Below the pieces are notes generated by a model. That model searched no databases. It saw only the letters and a program-made list of their open reading frames with translations, and had not been told where the DNA came from. 64,000 nt of DNA from Mactromeris polynyma (taxonomy: Eukaryota > Mollusca > Bivalvia > Venerida > Mactridae): positions 32,638,762 through 32,702,761 of the forward strand of contig JASFXZ010000003.1 of assembly GCA_032209605.1 (NCBI GenBank), written 5' to 3'. Below are positions 37,001 through 47,802 of the stretch, piece by piece; within the stretch, counting starts at the first letter, position 1, and each line of letters starts with the position of its first letter. Made by a program: the position numbers and the translations under genes.

Positions 37001-40000
37001 ATTTGCTAGCTTTTCCTTTGCTGTGGTACGTTGCTTTGCGACAAAAAAAAAGTTTTTATGTTGTATTTGCACCTTGTTTGCTCATCAGCTCAAACCCAAA
37101 AGACGACTACGGTAGCTGCCACCACAAAAGCTCCAATCACTACAGCCGCCCCAGAACCAACAACAGACATGCCTGCACCAACAACCACACAAGGTTTGAC
37201 TCTCTGATTGTGTTTTTATCTACAACAGGCATTTCAAACAATTTAGCCTGCTTACTTGCTTGCTTGTATGCTTTGTGTTCCCACGAAATTGTTTTGTAAA
37301 ATGACACCGCGTTTATGCACTCACTAACACCTGATGTTTGCCGGAAACAATGCGAATTCAGAAAAATGTATGATCAAATGTAATGTTGTTTTTTTTCTTT
37401 ATGAATCGTTTCTTTTATCTGCTCTTAGAACAGATGTTGTCTCTGATTATTTTTTCTGTTTGAATATTTATAGTCTTTTAATTGCTTTATTTCAATCCGC
37501 TTTATTTGATTAAAAACAAATATTTTGTTACTTATTGTTGCCCTATGCCATTCGGTTTCAGATCGCCATTGATCATTTATGTTTATTTATATTTAAATAG
37601 ATTATTACAGTCACACTTTATGGATGGTGCATTGTGTAACTGTGACTGATTACTGGTTCGGTTTAGTAGATGATAATGACTTCACATGCGTCAGGCAATT
37701 ATCATTAACAAAAATATTTATGAACCATTTTATTCTTTGAAGCACAAACCTCCAACGGAATGCATCATCTGACACCAGTATCAAAGACAGAATTTGACTG
37801 CACCATCCGCAATGACGGTTACTATTCCAGCCCAGTATCCTGTTCTAACTACTACATTTGTGCCGCCAGCATAACCTTCCGTACCGATTGTCATCCTGGA
37901 TTAGTCTTCAACGAAGCAACTTTGTACTGCGACTTCCCTGATCACGTGGCTTGCAATTTACCTGGTTCACCTAACTCGCAGGTAGATAAGAAACCTAGTT
38001 CAATTTACATTTTAACATATCTAGAAACTAGGGCTGAACTATAACTGTCAAGTGTCCTAGATCATTGTATATGTTGAAACTTATCTTATATGATCTGCGT
38101 TACGAAATATTGAATAATACAGAACAAATTTCACATAGGATTGACCTGTTTGTTTATTTAATCAACAACAATCAACGAAATATTATAGACTATTGAAATA
38201 TATTTAAACAAGTACTTTATCCGCGCTAAGGAAGGGGAGTATACCTCTGTCATAAGATTGTTGTATTAGGATGGGACCTTGTTACAGGCCAAGTACTCAG
38301 ACTAATTGAACTTTGAACCCGATAACGCTGATTCATACACTTATGAAATCATCGGAGATAAGGCATAATGTACACCTTAAATATATTCAAATTCTGACAT
38401 TTACAATCAGGACAATTTTGTATGGAAGGATGGAAAGCTTTAATGCAGACCTTAGACATGATTGCGTTATCATATTTGTACTTGATTCATTATCATCGTC
38501 TGCACTAAGCTGTTAAAGTGATACAGTATCTTGTAGTGTAATAAAACTCCCGAATACCAAAAACCTAGATGTTTATTGTTGTTTGTCCTTAAAACACTTG
38601 TTTCTTTCTGATTTTTACGGTACTATAAATGTCAATATGATCGTCTCTTGCATACAACTGTTCATAACGTGTAGTATCTGTAGAACATACATTTATTTCA
38701 GTATCGCTACTTAGATGTTACATCGTAACGAACAATCTCGCACAGCTGTAAACATGATACGCGAAATAATTGGCGGAAATAATCAAATTATGTATAATTA
38801 AGGATTAATCAATCAATCATTAATTATCATCATATATTTAATTGAAATCATTTATGCTAAAACGTTTGCGTAACTGAATTGAATCATTTAAATGTGTTTA
38901 TTCTACTGTATCGTTTACTTTATCTATCATACGCCGAGATCACTATAGAAGTATAATCACTATTTATAATTGTCTTTCGTGCAACACGTTTCTGAGCGTC
39001 GTGCATACGAGCTTGGGAAATAACGATATAATCACATGACCTACGAATTGTAGTTCAAAAGTTACATGGTATAAATGAATGCATATAATAGACTGGATTC
39101 ATTACATATGGCTTGTTGTTTTCCCGGAGGTCTGTGTGGTGAGGCACTGTCTTATGTATGTGGCGTTCCCTGTAGCAACTTATTCTCTCTCTTTCCGTAC
39201 ATACAATTCCATCCGCACGCAGTACTTTACTGGTATCAAACAACATGAGGTTCTCTCTCAGTAACAAAGCACAATACTCCAGTGACATGTGCATGTGTTG
39301 GCGCAAATAATTCTTTGATAGTACAATAATTGAACACCCACTCATGCATGTTTAAATCGATGTGTTTTTATGTGCTGTTTAATGTGCATATCCTCATTCG
39401 TTCGGTCTTGTGCTCTTTGCACGTACTTCTTGGTCTGTTGATCTTGTTCTTGTGTCCTCTCGTTTACTTCTGCCTTTATCTGTCACGGGAAGTTTTGATT
39501 CGAGAAAGGGCTTTCCCTGCTAGGCATCTTTTCACCTTTTCACGTTTTAAATGCATTCACCAATTCTTACATAATTTAGTCTTCGTGTATAAGCAGTCCA
39601 AAATTCATGTTTATTGAATTAAAATAGTTTTTAATCACATTTGAAGTGTTGTCATAGGATTACGGACATGGCTTAAGTCCTGCAGCATATAATAAAGTAT
39701 ATGTACTTCGGTATTTGTACGATCTCAGTCGATTTGTTGCAATATATTCAACACTACAAGCACTTATTTTAATAGTTAGTGCAGAATCAATGCTTACAAA
39801 TAATAGTGTCGTTATAATTTGTGTATTTTTCATCGTAAAGTGATAAACTATCGTACAATTGGCCATTGTTATAGAAAACTTGTTAATTTAGACATCTTTA
39901 TTTGTACTATATCATTTTATATAACTTTAGATTTTTTATATTCGTGTGGTTTTATCACTGAACCTCTTTATGATGCCCGTGTGTGTGGTGTGAGATTTAT

Positions 40001-41693
40001 AACCGTTATGACGTGTTTATGATACGTTCAAAGTTTAATTATTCATCGCTTTAGGAGCTAATCGTTCATTTTAACTAAATTTACGTTACTTTGTCAAAAT
40101 AGAACAATTATAAATTGCAACGACAAAACTCACCGTAAGTGGTACGTAGTGAAGATCATCGCAATTGATCATCATGTGAAAATACGACTAGTGTTGATAA
40201 ATGATAAATCTATTGACTACCAGTTGCTGACATCTTACGTGATTAAATAAGTGGCAATTCAATACGTTGTCGACAAACAATAAACTAAATTGTACTTGCG
40301 TAGAAAACAATAAAAAATGAATATATGTACAAATCAACAACAATGTAGTGAACGCACAAAGAGTAAAACATCATAGCGTGTACGATACCTCCACGTACCA
40401 ACTAAATGGCACTATACATGATGGTTGATAAGTGTACATAGGTTTGTATATACGCCAACGTAATTGAATTGTAATTGTTCTTGTTGACTGTTAATTTGAC
40501 CAACTTAAAGTCATTAGGCAAGGATAATTACATCATTCTATACTAACACGAACCTTTTACTCAAACTTGGTAAAAATCAGAAACCAATGCTCCAAAACGC
40601 TTAAGAATGAAATGAAGAAATGAAATTCACTCGATACTCATACTCTTGGTAGCGTTCTTTACAATTTGTCAACGTACATATCCTTTGATAAGCAATTCCG
40701 ACCGGTTCACTCCGTCGGTGTAGTAAACCATTGCAAGCCTTGAGAGTGTACATACTATCTCCGAAAGTTCGTTATGTCGACTGATTTACTTTTAAAAAGC
40801 GGTGAAACACAACCACACAAAAATTAGAACTTTTCAGTGCATATTACTAGTGAAATCGCGGTATGAAGTCAATACTTCTCGTCTAGTTATACATTTTATA
40901 CAACCATGACTAATACGATTTCAGCTCCTAAATGGCCAAAAAAGAGTCTTTATTCGTGCTATATGTATTATCATAAACTGGAATATACTTTTTCACTTGT
41001 CACAGAACCCAGTAACAAGTGCTCCATACGTTGTAACTACAAAAGCACCAACTAATGCACCATGGAAACCAGCTCCAACAACCATGCGACCATATACGCA
41101 AGCCCCAACAACAACAACCATGCGACAATATACGCAAGCTCCAACGACTACAGGTGCTCCAAATTTTACAGGTATGTATATCAATAATGTCTTCGCTGAT
41201 ATTTACTGATAATAACAATACTTTTGTGTAGAGAACATAGTTGAAGTTCATATATGTCGACAAAGTTTTTTTTATTTATAGCGGCATACTTTCCAAATGT
41301 CAATAATTACTTAGAGGAGCATAGAAAAAATATTCATTTGAACATATATTAAAAGAAAAAGTATTTAATTATTTTAGCAACACATACTTATTATTATTTA
41401 ATGGATATTCTTGTTAGTCCTGATTCAAACAAGATTAATTACACACAATTAGTCAAATGCCCTACACAAACATTATCGAGTAATGTTAATACAACAAACG
41501 TTTATTTGAAGGCAAACCAGTTGAGTTCTGTAAAGGAAAGGCAGACGGTTTCTACAAGGACCCAAATGATTGCGGCCATTTCTACCAATGCTCATTTGAG
41601 GTCTCCTACCATGAACCATGCCCAGGTGGTACATACTTCAGTGATGCACTCCAAGGTTGTGATTGGGCTGCCAATGTTCCATCCTGCCCATAG
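22096..41693 (+). CDS. Secreted GH18 chitinase with two CBM14 domains (gene 1)
   Basis: Endochitinase of glycoside hydrolase family 18, expected to hydrolyse beta-1,4 bonds of chitin outside the cell. Coding exons: 22096-22150, 22641-22827, 26677-26929, 27668-27792, 28496-28619, 29158-29346, 30333-30452, 32600-32745, 33668-33831, 36768-36872, 37089-37193, 37743-37981, 41006-41171, 41512-41693. The joined length is 2160 nt (719 aa plus TAG), all borders GT...AG and in phase. Order: signal peptide 1-18; GH18 about 20-390 with GGWN (102-105), catalytic [11 protein letters not shown] (acid E145), MTYDLHGSW (215-223), YGRSF and MVWALDLDDF; Thr/Pro linker about 400-530 (APVQVTT repeats plus a duplicated exon); CBM14 at Cys544-Cys595; second linker 605-659; CBM14 at Cys666-Cys718. 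Each CBM14 has six Cys. All catalytic residues are present, so activity is likely. The role (digestion, defence, shell or cuticle remodelling) cannot be told. The model is hand-built; alternative linker exons are possible. Confidence 0.92.
23206..23435 (+). mobile_element. tRNA-derived SINE, family B, plus copy
   Basis: The head reads CGTGGCAGAGTGGTTAAGTC (Ser/Leu tRNA-like A box) then GGTCAAAGGTTTAAATGCC (drifted B box). The body has GGTTGGTGAGTC and a tail with GGGAAGTATTTGTGCTTAGA. The same sequence, inverted, occurs at 24322-24480. Confidence 0.7.
24322..24480 (-). mobile_element. tRNA-derived SINE, family B, minus copy
   Basis: On the minus strand: AAGTAGTTAAGGCATCCGCC, then GAGGTCAAAGGTTTGACTCC, GGTTGGTGAGCGCGGGAAGT and ACTGTGCTCAGAAAC. 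It matches the plus copy about 1 kb upstream and forms an inverted pair within the same intron. Confidence 0.7.
25000..25970. mobile_element. Harbinger-like non-autonomous element (inferred)
   Basis: A block of unusual composition inside gene 1 intron 2. The left third is dense in AGTTC/CGTTC motifs, the right third in GAAC/GAACG, as expected for inverted subterminal arrays. The phrase CGTTCACAGACAG (about 25239) has an inverted counterpart near 25815. Inward-facing TATA-like boxes occur at 25329-25337 (plus) and 25580-25587 (minus). A short frame at 25442-25537 begins MPPRKRGARLTGR, like the basic start of Harbinger accessory proteins (MPPKGTRGKK in the copy at 13454). I could not find terminal inverted repeats or a target-site duplication, so the limits and the family are inferred. 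Confidence 0.45.
25442..25537 (+). pseudogene. Remnant of a basic transposon accessory ORF
   Basis: A 31-codon frame, MPPRKRGARLTGRVKAATTQ followed by a Ser-rich end. It resembles only the N-terminus of Myb/MADF-like Harbinger proteins and no DNA-binding domain follows. It lies 105 bp downstream of a TATA-like box. It is probably the stub left after internal deletion of the element. It could be coincidental. Confidence 0.35.
28889..29090 (-). mobile_element. tRNA-derived SINE, family A copy 2
   Basis: Inside gene 1 intron 5. It shares with 21070-21306 the phrase AGTGAC-ATTTCAGCTATTAGGG and, at the head end, GGGATTCGAACACGCAGCA followed by AGTGGTAAGAG. Minus orientation. It ends just upstream of exon 6 (29158). 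Confidence 0.6.
29347..30332 (+). other. Gene 1 intron 6
   Basis: A 986-bp intron. The open frame that runs past exon 6 is read-through of the donor and no additional exon is evident. Confidence 0.5.
30734..30933. repeat. Tandem repeat, 5 x 40 bp, in gene 1 intron 7
   Basis: Five 40-bp units starting TTGTAACTCTCTCGATACAG at 30734, 30774, 30814, 30854 and 30894, differing at only a few bases. The rest of this 2.1-kb intron (30453-32599) shows no other structure. Confidence 0.92.
33832..36767 (+). other. Gene 1 intron 9, nothing recognised
   Basis: A 2.9-kb AT-rich intron in the linker-coding region. Short open frames at 34570-34857 and 35280-35465 are of chance size. No extra Thr/Pro exon was recognised here. 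Confidence 0.45.
36768..37193 (+). repeat. Tandemly duplicated linker exons of gene 1
   Basis: Exon 10 (36768-36872) and exon 11 (37089-37193) are both 105 nt, both phase 1 to phase 1, and both start CTCAA-C-CAAAAGAC and end CAAG before GTTT. They encode QAQKTTTMAATTNAPVTT-type and QTQKTTTVAATTKAPITT-type segments. The flanking intron sequence is also alike (TTTGCTTATCAG and TTTGCTCATCAG). The repeat period is 321 bp. It is an intragenic duplication that adds 35 residues of mucin-like linker without disturbing frame. Confidence 0.9.
37743..37981 (+). other. Exon encoding first CBM14 domain, gene 1
   Basis: Six cysteines at residues 544, 558, 564, 574, 587 and 595 with the aromatic SNYYICA between Cys 2 and 3, typical of peritrophin-A type (CBM14/ChtBD2) chitin-binding domains. 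The acceptor is the weak TTCTTTGAAG. The donor CAG/GTAGAT, if unused, reads on to a stop at 38042-38044. Confidence 0.9.
37982..41005 (+). other. Gene 1 intron 12
   Basis: A 3.0-kb AT-rich intron between the first CBM14 and the second linker exon. No mobile element or exon was recognised. Its length leaves room for an alternative last exon that I could not identify. Confidence 0.45.
41512..41693 (+). other. Last exon, second CBM14 domain, gene 1
   Basis: Six cysteines at residues 666, 680, 686, 696, 709 and 718; core CGHFYQCSF and CDWAANVPSCP, ending in TAG at 41691-41693. The CDW and NVPSC signature is shared with the single CBM14 of gene 2 ([10 protein letters not shown]), so this domain is closer to it than is the first CBM14 of gene 1. 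Confidence 0.9.
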
Positions 41694-41760
41694 ATGCAGT
41701 TGACATAATTATATTCTGAAGTATTTAAATACAGTTTTAATACACAGTTCGATATAACAC

Positions 41761-41766
41761 AATAAA
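41761..41766 (+). terminator. Polyadenylation signal, chitinase gene 1
   Basis: AATAAA 68 bp after the stop codon, in an AT-rich 3' untranslated stretch. The first such signal downstream of the stop. Confidence 0.65.
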
Positions 41767-41829
41767 TAGATTTGTTTTCTTTACACTGTACAGTGCAGTT
41801 GGACAAGAAGCTGCACACTGTTTATACTT

Positions 41830-44367
41830 CGTGGGCTGATATTGCTTTCCAGGTTATACTTTGTCCCGACACAATTCAGATTACTTAAAAGAAGTGAACA
41901 TATGCTTAACAGGTAAGACCATCATTTGAAATCAGCACTTCCCCACACAGATTAAGACAAAAATAAGGCAGACGGCAGACGCTTGGGGTGCATATACTAG
42001 ATGATAGTGTATGGTTATTTTCCCTTATATATCCCATCTATTATATATGTATATTATAAATATAATTCAAGGAGTCTAAACACATTTTATACATGACTTC
42101 TTGTCAAGGATGAACTCACACATCACAATCAATTAATATTTCAAACGACACCTACTTTATGCGAGTCTATCAAAAATTGGCGAAGTTCTCTTAAATGGAT
42201 CAAGTTGCGCACATGTTACAAACATAATTATATGCTATTGACGTGATTTATATTTAACCTTGATACAACCTCATGTGTCATATATTAAAGGTAGAGTAGC
42301 GTTCGAAATCACAGTTGAAAGTATTGAGAATTCGCCTGAGTATCAAATTATATTTAAAAAAATAGAAGCAACATTATTGACCCAATTCACGAAACAAATC
42401 AAATCCACAAGGAACAACGATTCCACACGAAAATAGTCAAGCATTTAGTTACTAGTCCGTCTTTTGGAATAGAAGACGCTCTCGCCGCACATTTATGTGG
42501 TGATGGGATGAAGAGAGTTTCTTTTAGACTCGTATGCAAACAGTTGCAGGTGTTTACGTGACATTGAAGCAGTTGATTGTATATTTGCAGCCACAGTTAT
42601 ATTTCAAGGTCTGACCACAGTGTAATTTTAAATATCAATTGTAGTATGTTCATATGTAGACGACTAGATGGTAATGCTTTGGTAAACAGGTCTAGTTTAA
42701 TTGCATGTCAAGCCCTTAAAACTTATTCCCGTCCAAATAAATAGTGTAGCTTATATCATGCAGGACGAAAGATTAAGTTCCACTAAGGCAGCCGCGAAAG
42801 GACTTCAAAGTTTTACCAATCCCTTATTTCTCTGTATTTGTATCGTTAAGTAATTAAACAAGTCTGCTGGTCACACTGCCTATTTATGACTTGTATTCTT
42901 AGCTGTACAATTATAATAACGGTGATACTGGTTTAAGTTGCCAAAGGTGATGTCAACTATTCAAACACAATATTGTACGATTGTAGTTTAGTAAACTTTC
43001 TTATTCTCGTAAAACACATTTCTGACTAACGACGAAAATAAATAATTTTCAACGCAACGAAACTATGATGGTACTTGAAAAAAATAACAACAGTTACTGG
43101 TATTTTAAAAATCCTTCAATGGTGTGTCTGTAAATGATGTTAGATTAATAACTGCGCATTTAGTGTGATTAAGACGATCAGTCACTTTGATAAATACGTT
43201 ACTAACTGAAGTATGACCAGTGAGGTTATGCGGTACAGAGACAATTTGACAAGGGAGGGAAGTAACATACTACAATATGTTTAGCAATATCTATCTACAG
43301 ACATTCATAGATTGAAGCTAGATAGTAAATAAAGAAATTGCATGAAAATGCGAAATAGGGATGTATACTGTTTGATACCAGCGGTAAAACTGTGAAGTAT
43401 CGCAGATGTGATTTCAAGCATAATATTTAAATAACTATAAATTGTTGTAGGCGGGATAATTACACTAGCAATGAAGGACCGTACGATAATTTATATCCTA
43501 CATACATTTAATGAAGGAACACTTCAACAAGTCAAAGATATATCATCACCCACTTACAATACACTTAAAACAATGAACATCGGGAAAAACACCTTCGTCA
43601 TTCAGCGGTAAAGAGCGTTGTGGTTACCAGTCAATACCGTTATCAATCAGTTATTCTAGGTTTGTCTATTACGGATATTCTCTCCATTATGTTGCCCAGT
43701 CCTTATTCTTCTCTCCTTAAGAATTGGTGATCGGTCAGACAATTCTCTATCCCCACAGGCGTTTGAACTGACACTTTCTCAACTCCTAGTTTTTTTTTTG
43801 TTCTGATGTTGCCCTGTGATATGTGTGCGGAGTCATCGTCTTGTGAGAGTGTGGCGTAGGGACCACATTGGAATTAAGAGGGAAATATTTATATTTTTGT
43901 GTTATCCCTGGTACTGGTGTGTATTTTCATGGTTCATGAATATGTGTTTAATGTAATGACCAACATGTCACTGTTATTTTTCCATGTTTCTTATTATTGT
44001 CATGTTTTATATGTATACTTGTACTGAAGTAAAAATATTTATCTGTATCCTGCACCCTATAAGTTTCTTTATAAAACCTCTGTCATTCTATTTGGTACAC
44101 AAGCAATATGTGTCAAGTTTTTGAATGCGGCCATCCCTGTGTTAGTCTTTTTCACCTTTTGCAATACACAAAATACTCGATGGTTTCATACAGACTTTCT
44201 GGAATACAATCAATATACACAATCACGGTCCATACTCGTAAAAACACTTCAAACTTTAAGTAGTATTTTACTGACAGTTGTAGGCTATTGTATTACCTTT
44301 CTACTATTATTCTTGTCTACATCAGTCCTATTTTGATGATGTGGTGTTGTTTAAGTTTCCAAACCCT
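41830..44367. other. Intergenic between the chitinases, no gene seen
   Basis: About 2.5 kb of AT-rich DNA. Short frames such as 44121-44336 have no recognisable domain. Confidence 0.45.
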
Positions 44368-44686
44368 TATCATATTAAAGTAAATCAAGGGGAAAAAGTG
44401 CACCCGATGTCGGGATCGAACCACGACCCAATAAACCCTAGTACGGCGCTCTACCGTCTGAGCTAACCGGGCGACCGTCGTACCGCACAACACTACACTC
44501 CTCCCCCTTCCGGTATTTGAGGCTCAACCGAGGGCCGTCAAACACCACTGCCACCATTAAAGTAAATCAAGGGGGAAAAGTGCACCCGATGTGGGGCTCG
44601 AATCACGACCCCCTAAACCCTAGTACGGCGCTCTACCGACTGAGCTAACCGGGCGGCCGTCGTACCCCACAGCACTACACTATCAT
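44368..44686 (-). mobile_element. Dimeric tRNA-derived SINE
   Basis: Two head-to-tail copies of a tRNA-headed unit on the minus strand. Repeat marks ATTAAAGTAAATCAAGG are at 44374 and 44556 (period 182 bp). Each copy, read on minus, has GCCCGGTTAGCTCAG, CGGTAGAGCGCCGTACTAGG and a B box (GGTTCGATCCC or ATTCGAGCCC), ending ATCGGGTGCAC. The seven-base acceptor-like ends can pair with wobbles, but the T-arm is defective in both copies, so these are not tRNA genes. The pair is flanked by TATCAT (44368-44373 and 44681-44686), a likely target-site duplication, suggesting that the dimer inserted as one unit. Confidence 0.75.
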
Positions 44687-45905
44687 GTGTTTGTGTTCCC
44701 TCTCCTGGTTCGTTTGATATTTGTGTTGTCTCCTCCTTAACGTTTTTGTTTAGATATATTTAGAAAGTTCTGACCCTCCTTGTATGCCTTTTTCACTTTT
44801 TTCAAATTAGTGATCTGTAATTCTTCTTTCTATGACAGTCACTGCATGCTCATTAAAAGTTGTTGAGGGAACACGATTCTAGTTAACTATAATACTTATG
44901 GGCGACACGAAATATTTAGAATCTTTATTAAATATCAGTGACATAGAGAATGTATTATATTGTGACCTGTTATGTTGAATTTAAATCCTTCAACAAAATG
45001 ATAAATTACTTCATCAGTAACAGTGACGTGACTGTAATCTCAATGATGTTCTCGTATGATAACACAGTCGTTATAATCACGCAAGCCTACTAAAGTATAA
45101 ATGTTTTATGCGCATAATTTTAACATTATTGGGTATTTTTATAAGCGGTGAAACATTGGCAGACACGTGTAACACGTCACTTCCTCTTAAATTTAATAGC
45201 AATAACCTCAGTTCAGCATCGGATCAACCCTTGTCGTATCGTGTTAGCATGTCATATTGGTCATATTAACTAGCAATTATGAACTGATTGCTGAAATTGC
45301 TGATACATCTCCGCCCAACTTACATGTATATCACCTGCGTTTGAGTTATTAACATGTCGTACATGTGTTCATTTGTGAAGAACCAACGAATAGGTTTGTA
45401 ATTCTTGATATCTTTCCAGACGCCGATGCGAAGTACATAATAAAAAATTACAACAGCATTATGTCAATGTACACTACAGTCTTAGGAATCTTGGTCACTT
45501 TCACAGATTTTCTTGGTTTTGCTGCCCAGCATGTTATCTCATTATCAAGGACAGGCTAACTGACCACAGTGAATTTATCGCCCAGCTCTCGAAATCTGAG
45601 CTATGCATTCAGTTGAATATTCAGTTTAGTCAAAATACAGAAATACCGTGTCTTTTAAAAAAAAAGTTGATATCGAAATTTACCGTACTCATTAATGAAA
45701 AATATACCGTTTTAATTGGATAACATAAACATCTTCCCACTAACCTAAGTATATTAGTGTTAATCCACAAGTGTTCTATAGGCTCTAATTGACATTTCTA
45801 TTTACTATAGAACGTTAATATATACATAAGATAGGACCAGATTGAGTATTTTACTACCCCCCTCGAAGGTTGGCATATCGAAATCGCATTATACGTCTAT
45901 TCTGA
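44687..45905. other. Intergenic, no gene seen
   Basis: AT-rich, without coding or RNA signals I can support. Confidence 0.4.
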
Positions 45906-46390
45906 TTTTTCGTGTCCAGGTTGTAACTTTGTCATGTACTGATGGATTTTAATATAACTTGGCATATGTGTTCGGCATATATTTAGGCGATGTGTCGCGT
46001 GCAAGACCCATGTCCCTTCTTCAAATGTCAAGCTCACACTTAGAGTTTGATTATTATGGAATGCTGTATACAAACACATAACGTATAGGTGGTCGTATCT
46101 GGGCTGTAACTTTGTCATATACTGGCGGATTTTAAAATAACTTAGTACATATGTTTAGCATATAAAGGCAAAATGTTGCATGTAAGACCCAAGTCCCTAC
46201 CACAAGTCTCTATGTCACAGTTTGATCATTATAGAATGATATAATGCCAAGTTATTTTAAAATCCGTCCGTACACGACAAAGTTACAGCCCAGACACGAC
46301 TACTTATACTCTATGAGCATATGTGTCGCGTGCTAAGACCAACGTCCCTACCTCTAAGTCCAAGTCACATCTAGTTTCTCGATAAACACA
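45906..46390. repeat. Diverged ~183-bp repeat with an inverted segment
   Basis: Copies share TGTAACTTTGTCAT, GGATTTTAA-ATAACTT, GATGTGTCGCGTGCAAGACC and a GTCCCT phrase. Two direct copies start near 45921 and 46104. A partial inverted piece at 46249-46300 reads CCAAGTTATTTTAAAATCCG then GACAAAGTTACAGCCCAGA. A third partial direct copy follows (GTGTCGCGTGCTAAGACC, about 46325). It resembles an abundant dispersed molluscan repeat (from memory). It is probably a decayed satellite or transposon internal repeat. Confidence 0.7.
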
Positions 46391-47007
46391 ATTCATAATG
46401 ACCCTTTAAACGTGTCTTTGTGTTTTTCAGAACAAAGATGGACATATTGAAAAAAAATCATATGATGTTAAAAAAGTTATAAGCTAAAAGTATAGCTTAA
46501 TATGATGTCATAAGATTTCTCATGTGAATAACTGTTATTTGTCTAAGACAGTATTACGTCCTACAGTTTATACCGACTTTCTGGATTTTCCCCAGTTTTC
46601 AAAGCCTCTCTTCACAGTTTAGTATTATGCTAGTAATTGATATCACTTATTTCTATCAGCAAGGACCCATTAATCTCTCTGCACTGGTCAGTATTGTTGT
46701 CAGAACATAGGGATCAGATTACACCTTCCATATGATAGCTTAATATGCAGTTTATAATTATAATTTATTTAAATCTTTTAAAAAATCATCGAAATAAAAA
46801 TACTACCAAAATCATTGTTTTATAATAAGGAAGAAAAAGTACGTTAAGAAAATCTTTCATTAGTATTGTTTGATCTGAAAACGAATTTCCAATAGCGTAG
46901 TCTCATACATGGGATTCTAATTAAATATATCTATTCCTTAAAATAACTCAAGCTGTCTACTTATGTTACTATCCAAGTATTAATATTTATACACATGTAT
47001 ATTTGAA

Positions 47008-47303
47008 TGAATGACTGAATGACTTGAAGGGCTGAATGACTGAAGGAAGGCCTGAAGGAAGGTAGGAAGGACTGAAGGACGGAAGGAATGAAGGACTTGA
47101 ATGACTGAAGGAAGGAAGGACTGAATGACTGAAGGAAGGAAGGAAGGACTGAAGGATTGAAGGACAGAATGACTGAAGGAAGGAAGGACTGAAGGACTTG
47201 AAGGACTGAAGGAAGGACTGAATGACTGAAGGAAGGAAGGAAAGACTTGAATGACTGAATGAAGGAAGGATGAAAGGAAGGAAGGAAAGAAGGAAAGAAG
47301 GAT
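47008..47303. repeat. Simple repeat (GGAAGGACTGAA-like)n
   Basis: About 300 bp of purine-rich repeats mixing GGAAGGAAGGA, ACTGAA and TGAATGACTGAAGG. The minus strand is open and would encode a Ser/Phe/Leu/Pro repeat, which is not evidence of a gene. Confidence 0.9.
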
Positions 47304-47622
47304 TATTGTGTGTTTTATTTATTTGTAAGAATGTTTCAGGCTTTCTCCATATATTTCTTTTACTATTTTGTCCTTTCCTTTTAACCATCTGAATCAATTG
47401 CTGCATTTTTGCTGCATTTTCATTAACACAATTTATGTAGAACATTGTCTAGAAACATGTTTTACTGTATTATTTTCTTGGTGGAAAGAACTGGATTTAT
47501 TACAGCATCATATAAATAATTGAACGCAAAGCATTCAAATTAGTTCAATAATAATATTCCAAAAATGAATATGATAATCAAATAAACCTTACCCAATTCA
47601 TTTTTTTTCTTCAAGTATTATA

Positions 47623-47800
47623 CAGTAAAAACTCACTTAAAGACCACCTCAATAATAGGACCACCTCAATAATAAGACCACAATTTCAAGTCCGTTTTTA
47701 CTGTTTTGCGCTTTATTCAACCTCGATATTAAGACCAACTCAATAAGAAGACAAGTTTTCAAGGGGTCCCAAGGGTGGTCTTATTATTGAGGTTTTACTG
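47623..47800. mobile_element. pogo-like MITE, copy 2
   Basis: A 178-bp element flanked by TA (47621-47622, 47801-47802). The ends CAGTAAAAACTCA and TGAGGTTTTACTG are inverted repeats, and the inner phrase CCTCAATAATA-GACCAC pairs with GTGGTCTTATTATTGAGG. It is related to 395-497 and is the longer of the two copies. No coding capacity. Confidence 0.8.
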
Positions 47801-47802
47801 TA

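Noticed and set aside
37982..38044. Alternative gene 1 end by reading through the exon 12 donor
   Set aside because: Gives only about 20 unconserved residues; splicing to 41006 and 41512 restores frame and adds a complete second CBM14.
44390..44680. Two tRNA genes on minus strand
   Set aside because: T-arm pairing is defective in both and they lie inside a duplicated SINE unit.
47008..47445. Minus-strand Ser/Phe/Pro-rich protein of about 150 residues
   Set aside because: Product of the simple purine repeat; no supporting structure.
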